Source of the DNA: Polaribacter filamentus
Lineage (GTDB): Bacteria; Bacteroidota; Bacteroidia; Flavobacteriales; Flavobacteriaceae
Length of the DNA: 64,000 bases
Direction: 5' to 3'
Assembly (NCBI RefSeq): GCF_002943715.1
Contig: NZ_MQUA01000013.1
Coordinates: 2,989,501-3,053,500 of the forward strand
A program made the translations under genes and the position numbers. The notes beneath the pieces were generated by a model. That model worked only from the letters and a program-made list of their open reading frames with translations, did no database searches and was not told the origin of the DNA. This document shows positions 17,728-27,106 of the stretch, in pieces. Positions within the stretch are counted from its first letter, which is position 1, and every line of letters starts with the position of its first letter.

Positions 17728-18089
17728 GAAAAAACACAAGTTGCTTTAGCTATTTCTGGAATGACTTCCGAAATTGGTTGTGCAAAAACTATTCAATCTA
17801 AATTATCTAAAAAAGAAGGTGTTTTAGGTGCTAAAGTTATTTTTACAGACAGCATGCAAACATTGAGTTTGATGCAAATAAAACATCCAAAGAAGATTTA
17901 ATTGCTTTTGTAAGCGGTATTGCTGGAGGTGAACTATACAAAGCTTCAGAATCTTCAAACAAAGTTGATAAAACTGTAAAAGGACATGTTTGCTCTGATG
18001 CTTGCAAAGATAGCTGCGAAATGAAAGCAAAAAAAACACCTTGTAAAGAGGATTGTAAAATGGATTGTTGCGCTGATAAAAAAAACTAA
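17728..18089 (+). pseudogene. Decayed copy of the HMA-domain Cys-rich lipoprotein
   Basis: Nearly the same base sequence as 12684-13039 over most of its length, but with no signal peptide or start. The first metal cysteine is changed to serine (GMTSEIGC) and one base is lost (GACAGCATGCAAAC against GACAGCATCGCAAAC near 17853), which breaks the frame. The Cys-rich tail is intact after the shift and ends ADKKN before a TAA. It directly follows the TonB receptor gene, inside the space between the two mirrored modules. Confidence 0.85.
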
Positions 18090-18103
18090 GTTAAAATAAA
18101 CAC

Positions 18104-18136
18104 AAAAAAGCAGACTTTAAAAAGTCTGCTTTTTTT
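18104..18136. terminator. Bidirectional terminator
   Basis: AAAAAGCAGACTTT and AAAGTCTGCTTTTT form a perfect stem around AA with A/T tracts on both sides. It serves the plus-strand run and the convergent beta-helix lipoprotein gene. Confidence 0.88.
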
Positions 18137-18157
18137 ATTAAATAAGTTTCTAATACT

Positions 18158-19327
18158 TTAGAACGAATATCCTGTCCAAGCAAATACAGATTTATCTGCA
18201 CCACCAGTTGTACCAGTTGTCAAAGTAATTGTTGCTCCACCACTTACTGTGTTTTTTACATCCGTAATATCCAAACCATTTGCAATACTAGCAACAGCAG
18301 TTATTTTAGTGGCATCATCTGCATCAGATTTAGAATCTTGTAAATCAATTACATCTCCAAATTTTGCGCCAGAACCCAAAACTAAATAAGCATTTGTAAT
18401 TGTAGCAATAGCACCTCTTCTGATTTTAATTCCGTCAGACATTTCTACACCATCAGCATTATTAATAATTGTTACACCATTAATTGTGAATTTAGCTTGG
18501 TTGATATCCGAAGGAGAATTACCATCTAAATTACCATCAGCTTCAATTCCCCTTGGGTCTGAAGTTACAGCTGTATAACCATTTTCTCTAACACCATATA
18601 GGTTAGTACAAGTACCCGCATAACCTTGGGTAAAATCGAACATATCGTCTTTAGCATTTACTACTAGAATATTTGTTGCATTTACGGTACCTCCAAAGAA
18701 TTCGATAGCATCATCATCTCCATTAAAAATAGCAATGTTGGAAATTGTTGTACCAGAACCAACACCATTTAAGGTTAAACCATTGTGTTCTGCCTCGTCG
18801 TCAATTCTTGCTCCTGTATATTCTAAAATAACATAATTTAAAATACCTGAGTTATCCGCAGCATCTGAACCGCCAAATAGAATTGAGTTCTTAATTTCTG
18901 TTGCAGCATTACTATCTGAACCAGATTGACGACTTAAAGGTGCATTCCCATTTAAAATAATACCTCCCCAGTCACCAGCTTTTGGACTAGTAACACTAGA
19001 AGTAAATTTAATAGGATTTGCAGCTGTGCCGTCCGCAATTAATTTACCACCTTTTTCTACCAAAATATAAACATCTGTACCACCCGCTAAAGCATTGATA
19101 GTTGTACCGGCCTCTATTGTTAAGGTTGCGCCGTCTTTTACTAAAAGAGCTCCTGTTAAATTATGAGCAATTCCAGATTTTATAGTTAAGTCTGATGTTA
19201 AGTTTCCTGCTAAATTTTGAGCTGTAATAACTCCTCCATCAACTGGCGTGTTATCATCTTCACTTAAAGAACATCCTGTAAATACTAATGAGGCAATTGT
19301 TACGATTGATAAAATTGTTTTTTTCAT
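18158..19327 (-). CDS. Right-handed beta-helix surface lipoprotein
   Basis: 389 residues. Lipobox VFTGC at about residue 19, followed by an acidic SEDDNTP linker typical of surface-exported Bacteroidetes lipoproteins. The rest is a beta-helix with Asn/Gly turns (GDDDAIEFFGGTVNATNILVV, AKDDMFDFTQGYAGT) and it ends VFAWTGYSF. It resembles the T9SS protein at 13311-14711, but is lipid-anchored instead of carrying a T9SS tail. Encoded 118 bases downstream of a TonB receptor, so probably its surface partner. Some databases label this family 'multidrug transporter', which the sequence does not support. Confidence 0.85.
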   Translation of the reverse strand: MKKTILSIVTIASLVFTGCSLSEDDNTPVDGGVITAQNLAGNLTSDLTIKSGIAHNLTGALLVKDGATLTIEAGTTINALAGGTDVYILVEKGGKLIADGTAANPIKFTSSVTSPKAGDWGGIILNGNAPLSRQSGSDSNAATEIKNSILFGGSDAADNSGILNYVILEYTGARIDDEAEHNGLTLNGVGSGTTISNIAIFNGDDDAIEFFGGTVNATNILVVNAKDDMFDFTQGYAGTCTNLYGVRENGYTAVTSDPRGIEADGNLDGNSPSDINQAKFTINGVTIINNADGVEMSDGIKIRRGAIATITNAYLVLGSGAKFGDVIDLQDSKSDADDATKITAVASIANGLDITDVKNTVSGGATITLTTGTTGGADKSVFAWTGYSF

Positions 19328-19445
19328 TTCTTCTTATTCTTTTGTTTAAATTGTTTAGTTTAATTATAACCTACAAAGTTGCGCTAACAAGGTTTATTTT
19401 ACTTTAAATAAATATTAAAGAATTGTTATTAAAATTGATTAAAAC

Positions 19446-22160
19446 CTAGAAATTATATGAGAATCCTATACTTAAGTTAACACCTTTTTTATAATTTCTT
19501 AACACTACAGAATCCCCTCCGTTAAAACCTGCTCTTGATATTTGAAAATCAGGGTTTACTAAGTTTATCGCTTTTAATTTAATACTATAATGTTTATTGA
19601 ATTCATACGAGGAAACCACATCTAGCGTTGGTATTCCTTTTTCTAAAACATTTTCAAAACCTCTTGTACCAATAGAATAAACTCTCTCGCTGAAATAATT
19701 AAAGACTAATGAAGAGATAAACGTATTGTCTTCAAATTTTTTGTTGATAGAAATATCTGCATTTAATAAAAATGGCGTTGCCCCCTCTAAATTACTGGTT
19801 GAGTTTGTAAACTGAGCAACAGAATTACTGTCTAAATTAATATTAGAAACCAATAACGACGTATTTAAACCTGCCATAATCTCTAAATCTTTTTCTTCTA
19901 TTTTATAGATACTTTTTCTAGCTTCAATTTCTAAACCATATACACTTGCATCATTTCCAACATTTAAATACGTAAGTGTGTTACCTCCTGAAGGAATTTC
20001 ACTTCGAGCAATTGGATCTTTTATAAATTTATAGAAACCGGTAACTGTAATTAATTCTGATGATGAGAAATAATACTCATATTTAGCATCTAAATTATAA
20101 TTATCTGATGGTTTTAAATCTGGATTTCCTTGCGATGAAAAACTAATATCTTGATATTTAAAGGGTGCAGTTTCTTTAAACTGGGGAAACGTATACGATT
20201 GGCTTCCTGCAACTCTAACAATGCTATTTTCGTTAAAATTATATTTTAAATTAAAACTTGGTAAAACATACGTTCTATCTAAGTTAGATGCGCCATCAAC
20301 AGCAGATTGTGCTATATTGGTATTGTAAGTAACTAATTGTTGAATTTTTTCAAATCTAGCGCCAAAAGAAGCAATAAAATTATCACTAAATTGATACACT
20401 AAATTACCAAAAGCACCATATATTTGTCTTTTTCCTCTATACGTAAAAGGTATAAATGCGTTTGGATTGTTTGCACTACCTCTACCCGTTTCTAATTCGA
20501 AAATAGAATTGTCTATAGAATTTTGATTAAAAATTGCATCCGGATTATCTAAATCAATAGCAACTCGGCTAGAAAAATCGTGGTTAAAAATTGTTGCAGA
20601 AAACAAGCGTTCTGTATATCTGTAATCTCCACCAAATTCTAAAACGCTAATATCTTCATCTTCTTTTAATTTGTAAGAAAATTTACCATTAGCTGCATAA
20701 TCATTCTCTTCTAACTTTGCAAAGTAACGCTCATTTTCTCCTGCAGAACTTGTTTGTGGACTGTAGTAATCGTCTCTTAAAAGATATTTGTTCGTTCTTC
20801 TGTCTGGCTCGTTTCCTCTAATAAAATTTAAAGAACCTTTTGTTTCGAAATTTAATCTATCAGAAAATTTAAAATTTGCAATTAATTGATTTACATACAA
20901 TTCATTATTATTCGTTTGTTGTCTTCTTTGAAACTCTAAATCTCCATCTTGCTCAGGATTGTTAAATCCGAAGTAATCGCCAACAGATTGTTTGTTGTTA
21001 TGTATAAATAAATGATTGTATGCAATATTATGACCGCCTTCAAACTTATAATTTAAGTTCGCCATGATCATTTGAGAAACTGTATAATCATATTTTGTAA
21101 AGTCTTGGTCTTGAAAAACCTCTCCAGAACTTGTTGTTTGTTTAATGTTACCATCAACATAATTATAACTTCCATCAAAACCACCAACGATAAAAAAGCT
21201 AAAGGTATCGTCATTAATATCATATTTTTTTCCTCCAGAGAAAGAAAAACTGTTATTTAATTGAAAATTTTGACTTTCTGGTTTCCATGAATTATTGAAA
21301 CTATATTTCGTTAAATCATTTACAGGAATACCTATATTCTGAGTGCCAAATTTATTTGGACCATCAATTGTTAAAAAGTCTTTAGAAACTGTTTGCGTAT
21401 TAGCCCCAGCAGAAACACTTAAATTTAACATGCTTCTTTTTACCAATTCTTTTGATGAAATATTGATATTTGCCCCACCAACATCACCACTTAAATCTGA
21501 TGTAAAAACTTTATTAACTTCAATATTTTTTATAATACCTGTATCAAAAAAGTCTAAGGAAATATTTTTATACTCAGGATCTTCGGATGGCAATGGCAAT
21601 CCATTTAATGTAGTAGAATTATATCTATCACCCAAACCTCTAACAATAACATTTTTAGAACCTTTAGAAACCCCTGCTGTTTTTGTAACTGCACCTTCTG
21701 CATCAGAAACTCCTTTTATAGCTAATTCTTGCGCACCAATTGTTGTTTTAATCGATACTGCTTTCTTTTGCTCTAGAATTAAAGCAGTTGCAGATTCTTT
21801 ACTTGACGTTGTAGTTATGACAATGTCATCTAAAGCAACTCCTTCTTCTGCAGATAATAATTGATTGATTACAACTGTTTCTCCAGCTGTTATAGCAAAT
21901 GATTTCTCAACGGCCTTGTATCCTAAAAAACTAAAAACTACAATATAATTTCCTGCAGGAACTTTAATGGAATAGTTACCATCAAAATCTGTAGTTGTAC
22001 CTGTAGTAGTTCCTTTTATAAGAACATTTACAAAAGGTAAAGATTCATTATTTGTTTCTTTATCTGTTAGCAATCCTTTTAATGTGCCTTTGTCTTGAGC
22101 GTTTATAAACTGACCCCAAATTAACAAAATAATACATAAAATTTTTTTCATTTTTTTCAT
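19446..22160 (-). CDS. TonB-dependent outer-membrane receptor, paralogue of the 14854 receptor
   Basis: 904 residues. Signal peptide to FINAQ (about 22), a carboxypeptidase-regulatory-like domain (NESLPFVNVLIKGTTTGTTTDFDGNYS, about 38-65), a plug with GVSKGSKNVIVRGLGDRYNSTTLNGLPLPSEDP (about 158-190), then a barrel ending in VNLSIGFSYNF. Plug sequence and domain order match the 14854 receptor, so the two are paralogues. The downstream neighbour is the beta-helix lipoprotein. There is a choice of two nearby ATGs (22160 and 22151); the first is kept. Confidence 0.93.
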   Translation of the reverse strand: MKKMKKILCIILLIWGQFINAQDKGTLKGLLTDKETNNESLPFVNVLIKGTTTGTTTDFDGNYSIKVPAGNYIVVFSFLGYKAVEKSFAITAGETVVINQLLSAEEGVALDDIVITTTSSKESATALILEQKKAVSIKTTIGAQELAIKGVSDAEGAVTKTAGVSKGSKNVIVRGLGDRYNSTTLNGLPLPSEDPEYKNISLDFFDTGIIKNIEVNKVFTSDLSGDVGGANINISSKELVKRSMLNLSVSAGANTQTVSKDFLTIDGPNKFGTQNIGIPVNDLTKYSFNNSWKPESQNFQLNNSFSFSGGKKYDINDDTFSFFIVGGFDGSYNYVDGNIKQTTSSGEVFQDQDFTKYDYTVSQMIMANLNYKFEGGHNIAYNHLFIHNNKQSVGDYFGFNNPEQDGDLEFQRRQQTNNNELYVNQLIANFKFSDRLNFETKGSLNFIRGNEPDRRTNKYLLRDDYYSPQTSSAGENERYFAKLEENDYAANGKFSYKLKEDEDISVLEFGGDYRYTERLFSATIFNHDFSSRVAIDLDNPDAIFNQNSIDNSIFELETGRGSANNPNAFIPFTYRGKRQIYGAFGNLVYQFSDNFIASFGARFEKIQQLVTYNTNIAQSAVDGASNLDRTYVLPSFNLKYNFNENSIVRVAGSQSYTFPQFKETAPFKYQDISFSSQGNPDLKPSDNYNLDAKYEYYFSSSELITVTGFYKFIKDPIARSEIPSGGNTLTYLNVGNDASVYGLEIEARKSIYKIEEKDLEIMAGLNTSLLVSNINLDSNSVAQFTNSTSNLEGATPFLLNADISINKKFEDNTFISSLVFNYFSERVYSIGTRGFENVLEKGIPTLDVVSSYEFNKHYSIKLKAINLVNPDFQISRAGFNGGDSVVLRNYKKGVNLSIGFSYNF

Positions 22161-22475
22161 TTAATTACTTCTGCAAAAGTCTATCTACTTTGTAAACTCT
22201 ATGTTATTTCTAAATTATGTTTGCATTATAGAAACGTTAAATTAAGGTTAAGAAAGTTAAAATTGTTAACAGTTTTTTAATTTTAAACAAATATATAAAT
22301 CACTGTAAGGTCGAGTCTTTACGGTAATATTTAAGATTACATATCACAATAACATATTAGTTTTTGTCAACTATTTTATATGATTTTCTACCTATGGCCA
22401 AGGCACTTTTATAATTTTTTAATAGTTTAAATTCATATTATTGTTAGTTATTTGAAGTGAGAAAAGCTAATAGTT
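22161..22475. other. Divergent intergenic region
   Basis: About 315 bases between the minus-strand TonB receptor and the plus-strand porin remnant. On the minus strand GACTTTTG about 24 bases before the receptor start fits the -7 element loosely. No open frame or RNA gene was recognised. Confidence 0.35.
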
Positions 22476-23340
22476 ATGAAATCTAAAATGCTACAAAATG
22501 TAATACTCTTAGCTTGTATAATTGCGTTTTTAAGCACAAATGTAAAAGAAACGAATGCTGCTGAATTTGAAAAAGGACTATTAATTTAGTTGGTCAAGGC
22601 AGCTCTTGGTCTATGCGAGTTGATTTAAGGCTCAAAACCCTTGTAACTTCTTGTTGGGACTTAGAAAACGAACTTTCTATCCCTTGTATTTAGTTCTATG
22701 TTAATTAGAAAATTCCGGTTAAAATTTGATGGTTTTGCGCTTTCACCAAAATTAAACTATAAAGAAGAATTAGGGTTGTCGAACAGAGATCAATCTGGTG
22801 GTTCTATCTTCACAAGTAGCTCTCCAATATATATTTTAGACGCTGTTTTAAAATGGAATTTCTCTGGAAACTTTGTATTATGGTTTGTACAGACGAAACT
22901 ACCAGGTAATAAAGAACGTGTAATTTCCTCTGCAAACTTGCAACAAGTAGATCGTTCTTTATTAAATAGCGGATTTACTATCGATAGAGATATAGCTGTG
23001 CAATTAATACATTAATTTAATTTTACAGATATATTTTTAGTAAAAGAAATTTTTTCTATTGCTCGAGGTGAAGGTAGAAATATTAGCGATCATTTATATA
23101 CAAACAGAATTGAATTATTTCCTTTTGGTCTTTTTAAAAATAATGGAGATTATAAAGGAGGCAATTTAAACTTTGAAAAAGAAACAAAATTATCTATTGG
23201 CCTTGCATACGATTTTAATAATAACGCACCCAAAACAAGAAGTAATTCAGGTGATTATATGTTAAAAGATACTGGTTTTTATTCCACAAATATCGCTACC
23301 CTTTTTGTTGATGCAATGCATAAACATAATGATTATTCTT

Positions 23341-24390
23341 GGCTAAGTTCCAAAAAGCATATTGTTTATAGCTATTTCTTTGAATTGTATCCAGACTTGA
23401 TTAGAAGCTAATGCAATACTAGCAAGTGTTGCCATTTTATTGGTCTTATTCTTTATTTTTTCTAGTACCAAAAACCAGTTTAAATAATTTTGCAGATATT
23501 TAGTTGCTACACCATTAAAGGATTCCATAAATTTCCTCAATCTCATATCCATATTATTCACATTCTGAACATGATATATTTTATCAACTGTTTTCTGTCC
23601 TTTTGATGCGTTGAACTTCTTATGAATAATTGTATTAGATTTTGCAAAGGCAGCATAACTTCTGTGACTGTCACTGCAAAGTACTGTTGCTTTATCTAGC
23701 TTACCTTGATACACCTTGTTTAGGTCTTTTTTACTAATTCGTCCTGTTGTAACCACTTCAAAATCCTTATTCCCAGAACGATCGCAGGTAGCAATTACGG
23801 CTACTTTTTCATTAGATATACCTGCTTTGCTAGCTTTTTCTCCTCGTTTCTTAGGTTTTCTTTCTAAAGTACGATTCCCTTTTTCTGAAATTGGAAAAAA
23901 CAAATCATCACTCTCTACAATACCTTCAAATTCGGATACTGACACGCTAGAAAATGAGGTTAATAATTTATGACGCCAATCAAATGAGGTCTGAATTGAG
24001 ATTCCTGTTTCCTTTGCACTTTTTCTAATACTATAGCCCGATAGTAAACAATAAAGATACTTGTTAATCTTGTCTTTCTTTTTTAATGCAAACCAAAATT
24101 TCCCTGTCGTTTCACTAAAGTTTTTACCACAACCATTACACAAATAGCGTTGTACGCCTTTTAATGTACCGTTTGCACGTATGCGTTCGCTTTTACAATG
24201 AGGACAAGTAACTGCTTTTCGTTCTTTATCTTCTTCTAAATGTGAACCCGATGTTGATAAAGACAGTAAAGAGTTTACAATATCTTGTTGGATAATTAAG
24301 CTACTGCTCAAAAAATAATCTCTAAAATCAGATGGTATCATAAATGTTCTTTTTTGCTAAGATAACACATATTTAATTTAGAACTTAGCC
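23341..24390 (-). mobile_element. IS1595-like insertion sequence with 8-bp target duplication
   Basis: 1050 bases. The ends carry a perfect 10-base inverted repeat GGCTAAGTTC (23341-23350 and the complement at 24381-24390), followed by weaker similarity. TTATTCTT at 23333-23340 is repeated exactly at 24391-24398, an 8-base target duplication as known for IS1595-type elements. Removing the element and one duplicate rejoins the porin reading frame as HNDYSFIAEYSK. The transposase stop codon lies within the left inverted repeat. Confidence 0.93.
23343..24341 (-). CDS. IS1595-family-like transposase
   Basis: 332 residues. An N-terminal zinc ribbon CPHCKSERIRANGTLKGVQ then CNGCGKNF (about 46-77) is followed by a helix-turn-helix-like GYSIRKSAKETGISIQTSFDWRHKLL. 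The DDE (ISXO2-like) domain starts at VESDDLFFPISEKGNR (about 142-157) and continues with TVLCSDSHRSYAAFA and HHVQ/NVNNMDMRLRKFMESFNGVATKYLQNYLNWF. All parts look intact and the frame is unbroken, so the element may still be active. Starts at the ATG at 24341, 49 bases inside the right end. Confidence 0.9.
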   Translation of the reverse strand: MIPSDFRDYFLSSSLIIQQDIVNSLLSLSTSGSHLEEDKERKAVTCPHCKSERIRANGTLKGVQRYLCNGCGKNFSETTGKFWFALKKKDKINKYLYCLLSGYSIRKSAKETGISIQTSFDWRHKLLTSFSSVSVSEFEGIVESDDLFFPISEKGNRTLERKPKKRGEKASKAGISNEKVAVIATCDRSGNKDFEVVTTGRISKKDLNKVYQGKLDKATVLCSDSHRSYAAFAKSNTIIHKKFNASKGQKTVDKIYHVQNVNNMDMRLRKFMESFNGVATKYLQNYLNWFLVLEKIKNKTNKMATLASIALASNQVWIQFKEIAINNMLFGT

Positions 24391-24768
24391 TTATTCTTTT
24401 ATAGCAGAATATTCAAAATAGAGACGTAAAGAATTATTTACCAAAAAATTCTGATGGAACTTTAACACGAGATGAAGCTCAAGTTGGTATTGGCTTAAAT
24501 TTACAAACTGGATATTTAGTTTTTAAAACACTAGAAATCTCTGCCCGATGTACAAACGTTTCTTCGGATAAAAAAAAGTAGAGAAAACCAGTATACTTTA
24601 GGTTTTTCTAAATATATTGCTGGCCATAGTTTAAAAGTTCAAACAGAAGCAAATTATACCGATATTAGTTTCAGTACAAATCATTTATTGTATCGATTAT
24701 AAGTAGATATCCATTTTTAACACATATTAACATAACATAAACCTAACATTCACAATTTTTTGTGTTTG

Positions 24769-24776
24769 TACCTTTG
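24769..24776 (+). promoter_or_regulatory. -7 box of the pit gene
   Basis: TACCTTTG matches TAnnTTTG and lies 24 bases before the pit ATG at 24800. No convincing TTG at the -33 distance. Confidence 0.5.
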
Positions 24777-24799
24777 CAAATCTAAAATTATTGATAAAA

Positions 24800-26389
24800 A
24801 TGGGAGATCCATATATTTTAATGCTTGTTGCTTTAGCTATTTTAGCTGTAGTAGATTTAGTTGTAGGAGTTAGTAATGATGCTGTAAATTTCTTAAATTC
24901 AGCAATTGGCTCTAAGGCAATACCTGTAAAAAAAATTATGATTATTGCTAGTTTAGGTGTATTCTTTGGCGCAGTTACTTCTAGCGGTATGATGGAAGTT
25001 GCTCGTAAAGGAATTTTCAACCCTAACATGTTTATGTTTCAAGACATTATGATCATTTTTATGGCTGTAATGATAACTGATATCCTTTTATTAGATATCT
25101 TTAATTCGCTTGGAATGCCAACATCAACTACGGTTTCTATTGTATTTGAATTATTAGGTGCTGCAGTATGTATTTCATTACTTAAAATTTCTGCAAATGA
25201 TTCTCATTCAATTTCAGATATTTGGAGCTACATCAACCATGAAAAAGCTACGGAAATTATTAACGGAATTCTACTCTCTGTAGTTGTAGCCTTTTCTGTC
25301 GGAGCCCTGGTTCAATTTGTGTCAAGATTAATTTACACGTTCAATTTCGAAAAAAGAGCCACTTATATAAGCGCCCTTTTTGGCGGTTTTGCAATTACTG
25401 CAATTACCTATTTTATTATCATTAAAGGTATAAAAGGAACTCCTTTCTACGAAGATGTGAGTCATTTAATAGAAGGAAATACTTTTGTTATTATATCAGG
25501 AAGTTTTGTTGCTTGGTCTGTTATTTCTCAAATATTGATTCAATTTTTTAAAATTAATATCTTAAAATTAATTATAGGAATTGGTACATTCTCTTTAGCA
25601 ATGGCTTTTTCTGGAAACGATTTAGTGAACTTTGTTGGTGTACCAATAGCTGCTTGGAACTCTTATGAAGCTTGGGCTGTATCTGGTGTTGCAGCAGATT
25701 CTTTTTCTATGGGTATTTTAGCAGAAAAAGTACCATCTAATGTTTGGTTATTATTACTGGCTGGTACCATTATGGTTATTACGTTATGGACTTCTAGTAA
25801 AGCACAGAATGTAATAAAAACCGGTATTGATTTATCTCGTCAAGGAGATGGTCATGAAAAATTTCAACCCAATGGATTGTCAAGAATTATTGTAAGAGCT
25901 GCCATGTCTATTAATACTGGTATTAGTTATCTCGTTCCACAATCTACATTAGATTTTATAGATTCTAAATTTCAAAAACCTGTTATAAAATTACCAAAAG
26001 ACAGAAAATTTGAATTGCCTGCTTTTGATATGATCAGAGCATCCGTAAACTTAATTGTTGCCGGAATTTTAATTTCTGTGGCCACTTCTATGAAATTACC
26101 TTTGTCTACAACATATGTAACTTTTATGGTGGCTATGGGTACCTCTTTAGCAGACAGGGCTTGGGGTCGTGAAAGTGCTGTTTATAGAGTTGCAGGTGTA
26201 ATTAACGTAATTGGCGGATGGTTTTTAACCGCAATAGTAGCTTTCTTTGCTGCCGCTTTGGTTGCCTATCTAATTAGTTGGGATATGGTTATGATTCCTA
26301 TTTTATTAGCAGTAGTTGCTATTTTAATGGGTAGAAATACTTTAATCCTTAGAAATAAATCTAAAGAAGTAAAAAACAGCAATATATAG
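24800..26389 (+). CDS. PiT-family inorganic phosphate transporter (C-terminal PhoU-like tail displaced by frameshift)
   Basis: 529 residues of a Pho4/PiT permease, which imports phosphate with a cation across the inner membrane. Both inverted-repeat signatures are visible: GVSNDAVNFLNSAIGS near the start and GNDLVNFVGVPIAAW in the middle, plus LPLSTTYVTFMVAMGTSLADRAWG near the C-terminal part. An upstream in-frame TTG (24791) is open, but the ATG at 24800 is preferred. The frame closes at KEVKNSNI, right where an A6 tract leads into a PhoU-like frame; with one more A the two would be a single protein of about 750 residues, the usual flavobacterial form. Confidence 0.92.
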   Translation: MGDPYILMLVALAILAVVDLVVGVSNDAVNFLNSAIGSKAIPVKKIMIIASLGVFFGAVTSSGMMEVARKGIFNPNMFMFQDIMIIFMAVMITDILLLDIFNSLGMPTSTTVSIVFELLGAAVCISLLKISANDSHSISDIWSYINHEKATEIINGILLSVVVAFSVGALVQFVSRLIYTFNFEKRATYISALFGGFAITAITYFIIIKGIKGTPFYEDVSHLIEGNTFVIISGSFVAWSVISQILIQFFKINILKLIIGIGTFSLAMAFSGNDLVNFVGVPIAAWNSYEAWAVSGVAADSFSMGILAEKVPSNVWLLLLAGTIMVITLWTSSKAQNVIKTGIDLSRQGDGHEKFQPNGLSRIIVRAAMSINTGISYLVPQSTLDFIDSKFQKPVIKLPKDRKFELPAFDMIRASVNLIVAGILISVATSMKLPLSTTYVTFMVAMGTSLADRAWGRESAVYRVAGVINVIGGWFLTAIVAFFAAALVAYLISWDMVMIPILLAVVAILMGRNTLILRNKSKEVKNSNI

Positions 26390-27054
26390 AAAGAGAAGAA
26401 TTAATTACAATTAACGGTGTAATTGAAGAAAGTGCAGATCATATATCCGAAGTAATAAATCGTGTAAATAAATTATATACAAATGTTGTAGATGACTTGA
26501 CAAATCATGATCTAAACAAGTTACGTAAAACAGACAAACACGTAGAAAAATTAAATAATGAAATAGATAATTTAAAAGATGGCGTTTTCTATTTTATTAA
26601 ATCTTTAGACGATACTTCTGTACAAGCTAGTAGATTTTACATAATGGTTTTAGGTTATTTACAAGATGTTGCACAGTCTATTAGTTATATTTCTAGAGCG
26701 AGTTTTAAACACGTTAACAACAATCATAAAAATCTCAAGAAAGGACAACTAAAAGATTTAAAAGAAATTGATATTGAGTTATCTGAATTATTAACAAAAG
26801 AAGCTGAGGTTTTTGAAAGCAGAAATTTCGATGATCTTAATACCCTTCTAAAAGAAAAGAATCAATTATTAAAAAGTGTTTCTTTATCTATAGAGAACCA
26901 AGTTGCAAGAATTAGAACTGATGAAACAAGTCCTAAAAACACAACGTTATATTTTAGTGTTTTACTCGAAACGAAAGATTTAATAAGTGCTTTGATAAGT
27001 TTATTACAAACTTATGAGGAGTTTTATTTAAGTACCAAACAGATGAAAAAGTAA
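26371..27054 (+). pseudogene. PhoU-like C-terminal domain of the PiT transporter, out of frame
   Basis: An open frame reading KKQQYIEREELITINGVIEE through to STKQMKK without any ATG near its beginning; the first possible start is a TTG at 26497. The helical sequence HVEKLNNEIDNLKDGVFYFI and DVAQSISYISRASF is typical of the PhoU/DUF47-type domain that flavobacterial PiT proteins carry at their C-terminus. It overlaps the last codons of the permease frame. It could be expressed separately from the TTG, by slippage, or be intact in reality if one A was lost in sequencing. Confidence 0.75.
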
Positions 27055-27072
27055 CTGTTTTATCTCATAATT

Positions 27073-27104
27073 AAAAAAACCATGAAGCTTTTCATGGTTT
27101 TTTT
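27073..27104. terminator. Bidirectional terminator between pit and the patatin gene
   Basis: AAAAAAACCATGAA and TTCATGGTTTTTTT form a near-perfect hairpin with a short loop and A/T tracts on both sides, between convergent genes. Confidence 0.9.
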
Positions 27105-27106
27105 AA

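Larger units (their letters stand above)
22476..24720 (+). pseudogene. Degraded phosphate-selective porin (OprO/OprP-like), split by an IS element
   Basis: Pieces in different frames match one outer-membrane porin. A signal-like MKSKMLQNVILLACIIAF at 22476 ends at a stop. Next come GQGSSWSMRVDLR, and FRLKFDGFALSPKLNYKEE to IDRDIAVQLIH (22698-23015). FLVKEIFSIARGEGRN to HKHNDYS (23034-23332) follows, and after the IS VGIGLNLQTGY, QYTLGFSKY and the final VDIHF with a TAA at 24718. Several frameshifts and stops make it non-functional even without the insertion. The following gene is a PiT phosphate transporter, which agrees with a phosphate role. The family call comes from recognised porin O/P sequence. 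Confidence 0.8.

Noticed and set aside
17824..18039. Minus-strand frame over the HMA copy
   Set aside because: Cys/Gln/Leu-rich shadow of the decayed HMA gene; the real similarity is on the plus strand.
18158..19327. Multidrug transporter (a label given to this family in some databases)
   Set aside because: The protein is a secreted beta-helix lipoprotein with no membrane helices beyond the signal.
14854..22160. SusCD-type glycan utilisation locus
   Set aside because: TonB receptors are present but no SusD and no glycoside hydrolase or sulfatase genes, so a glycan role is not supported.
22698..23015. A 105-codon plus-strand frame that could be taken for a gene
   Set aside because: Its sequence is one piece of the degraded porin and is flanked by further porin pieces in other frames.
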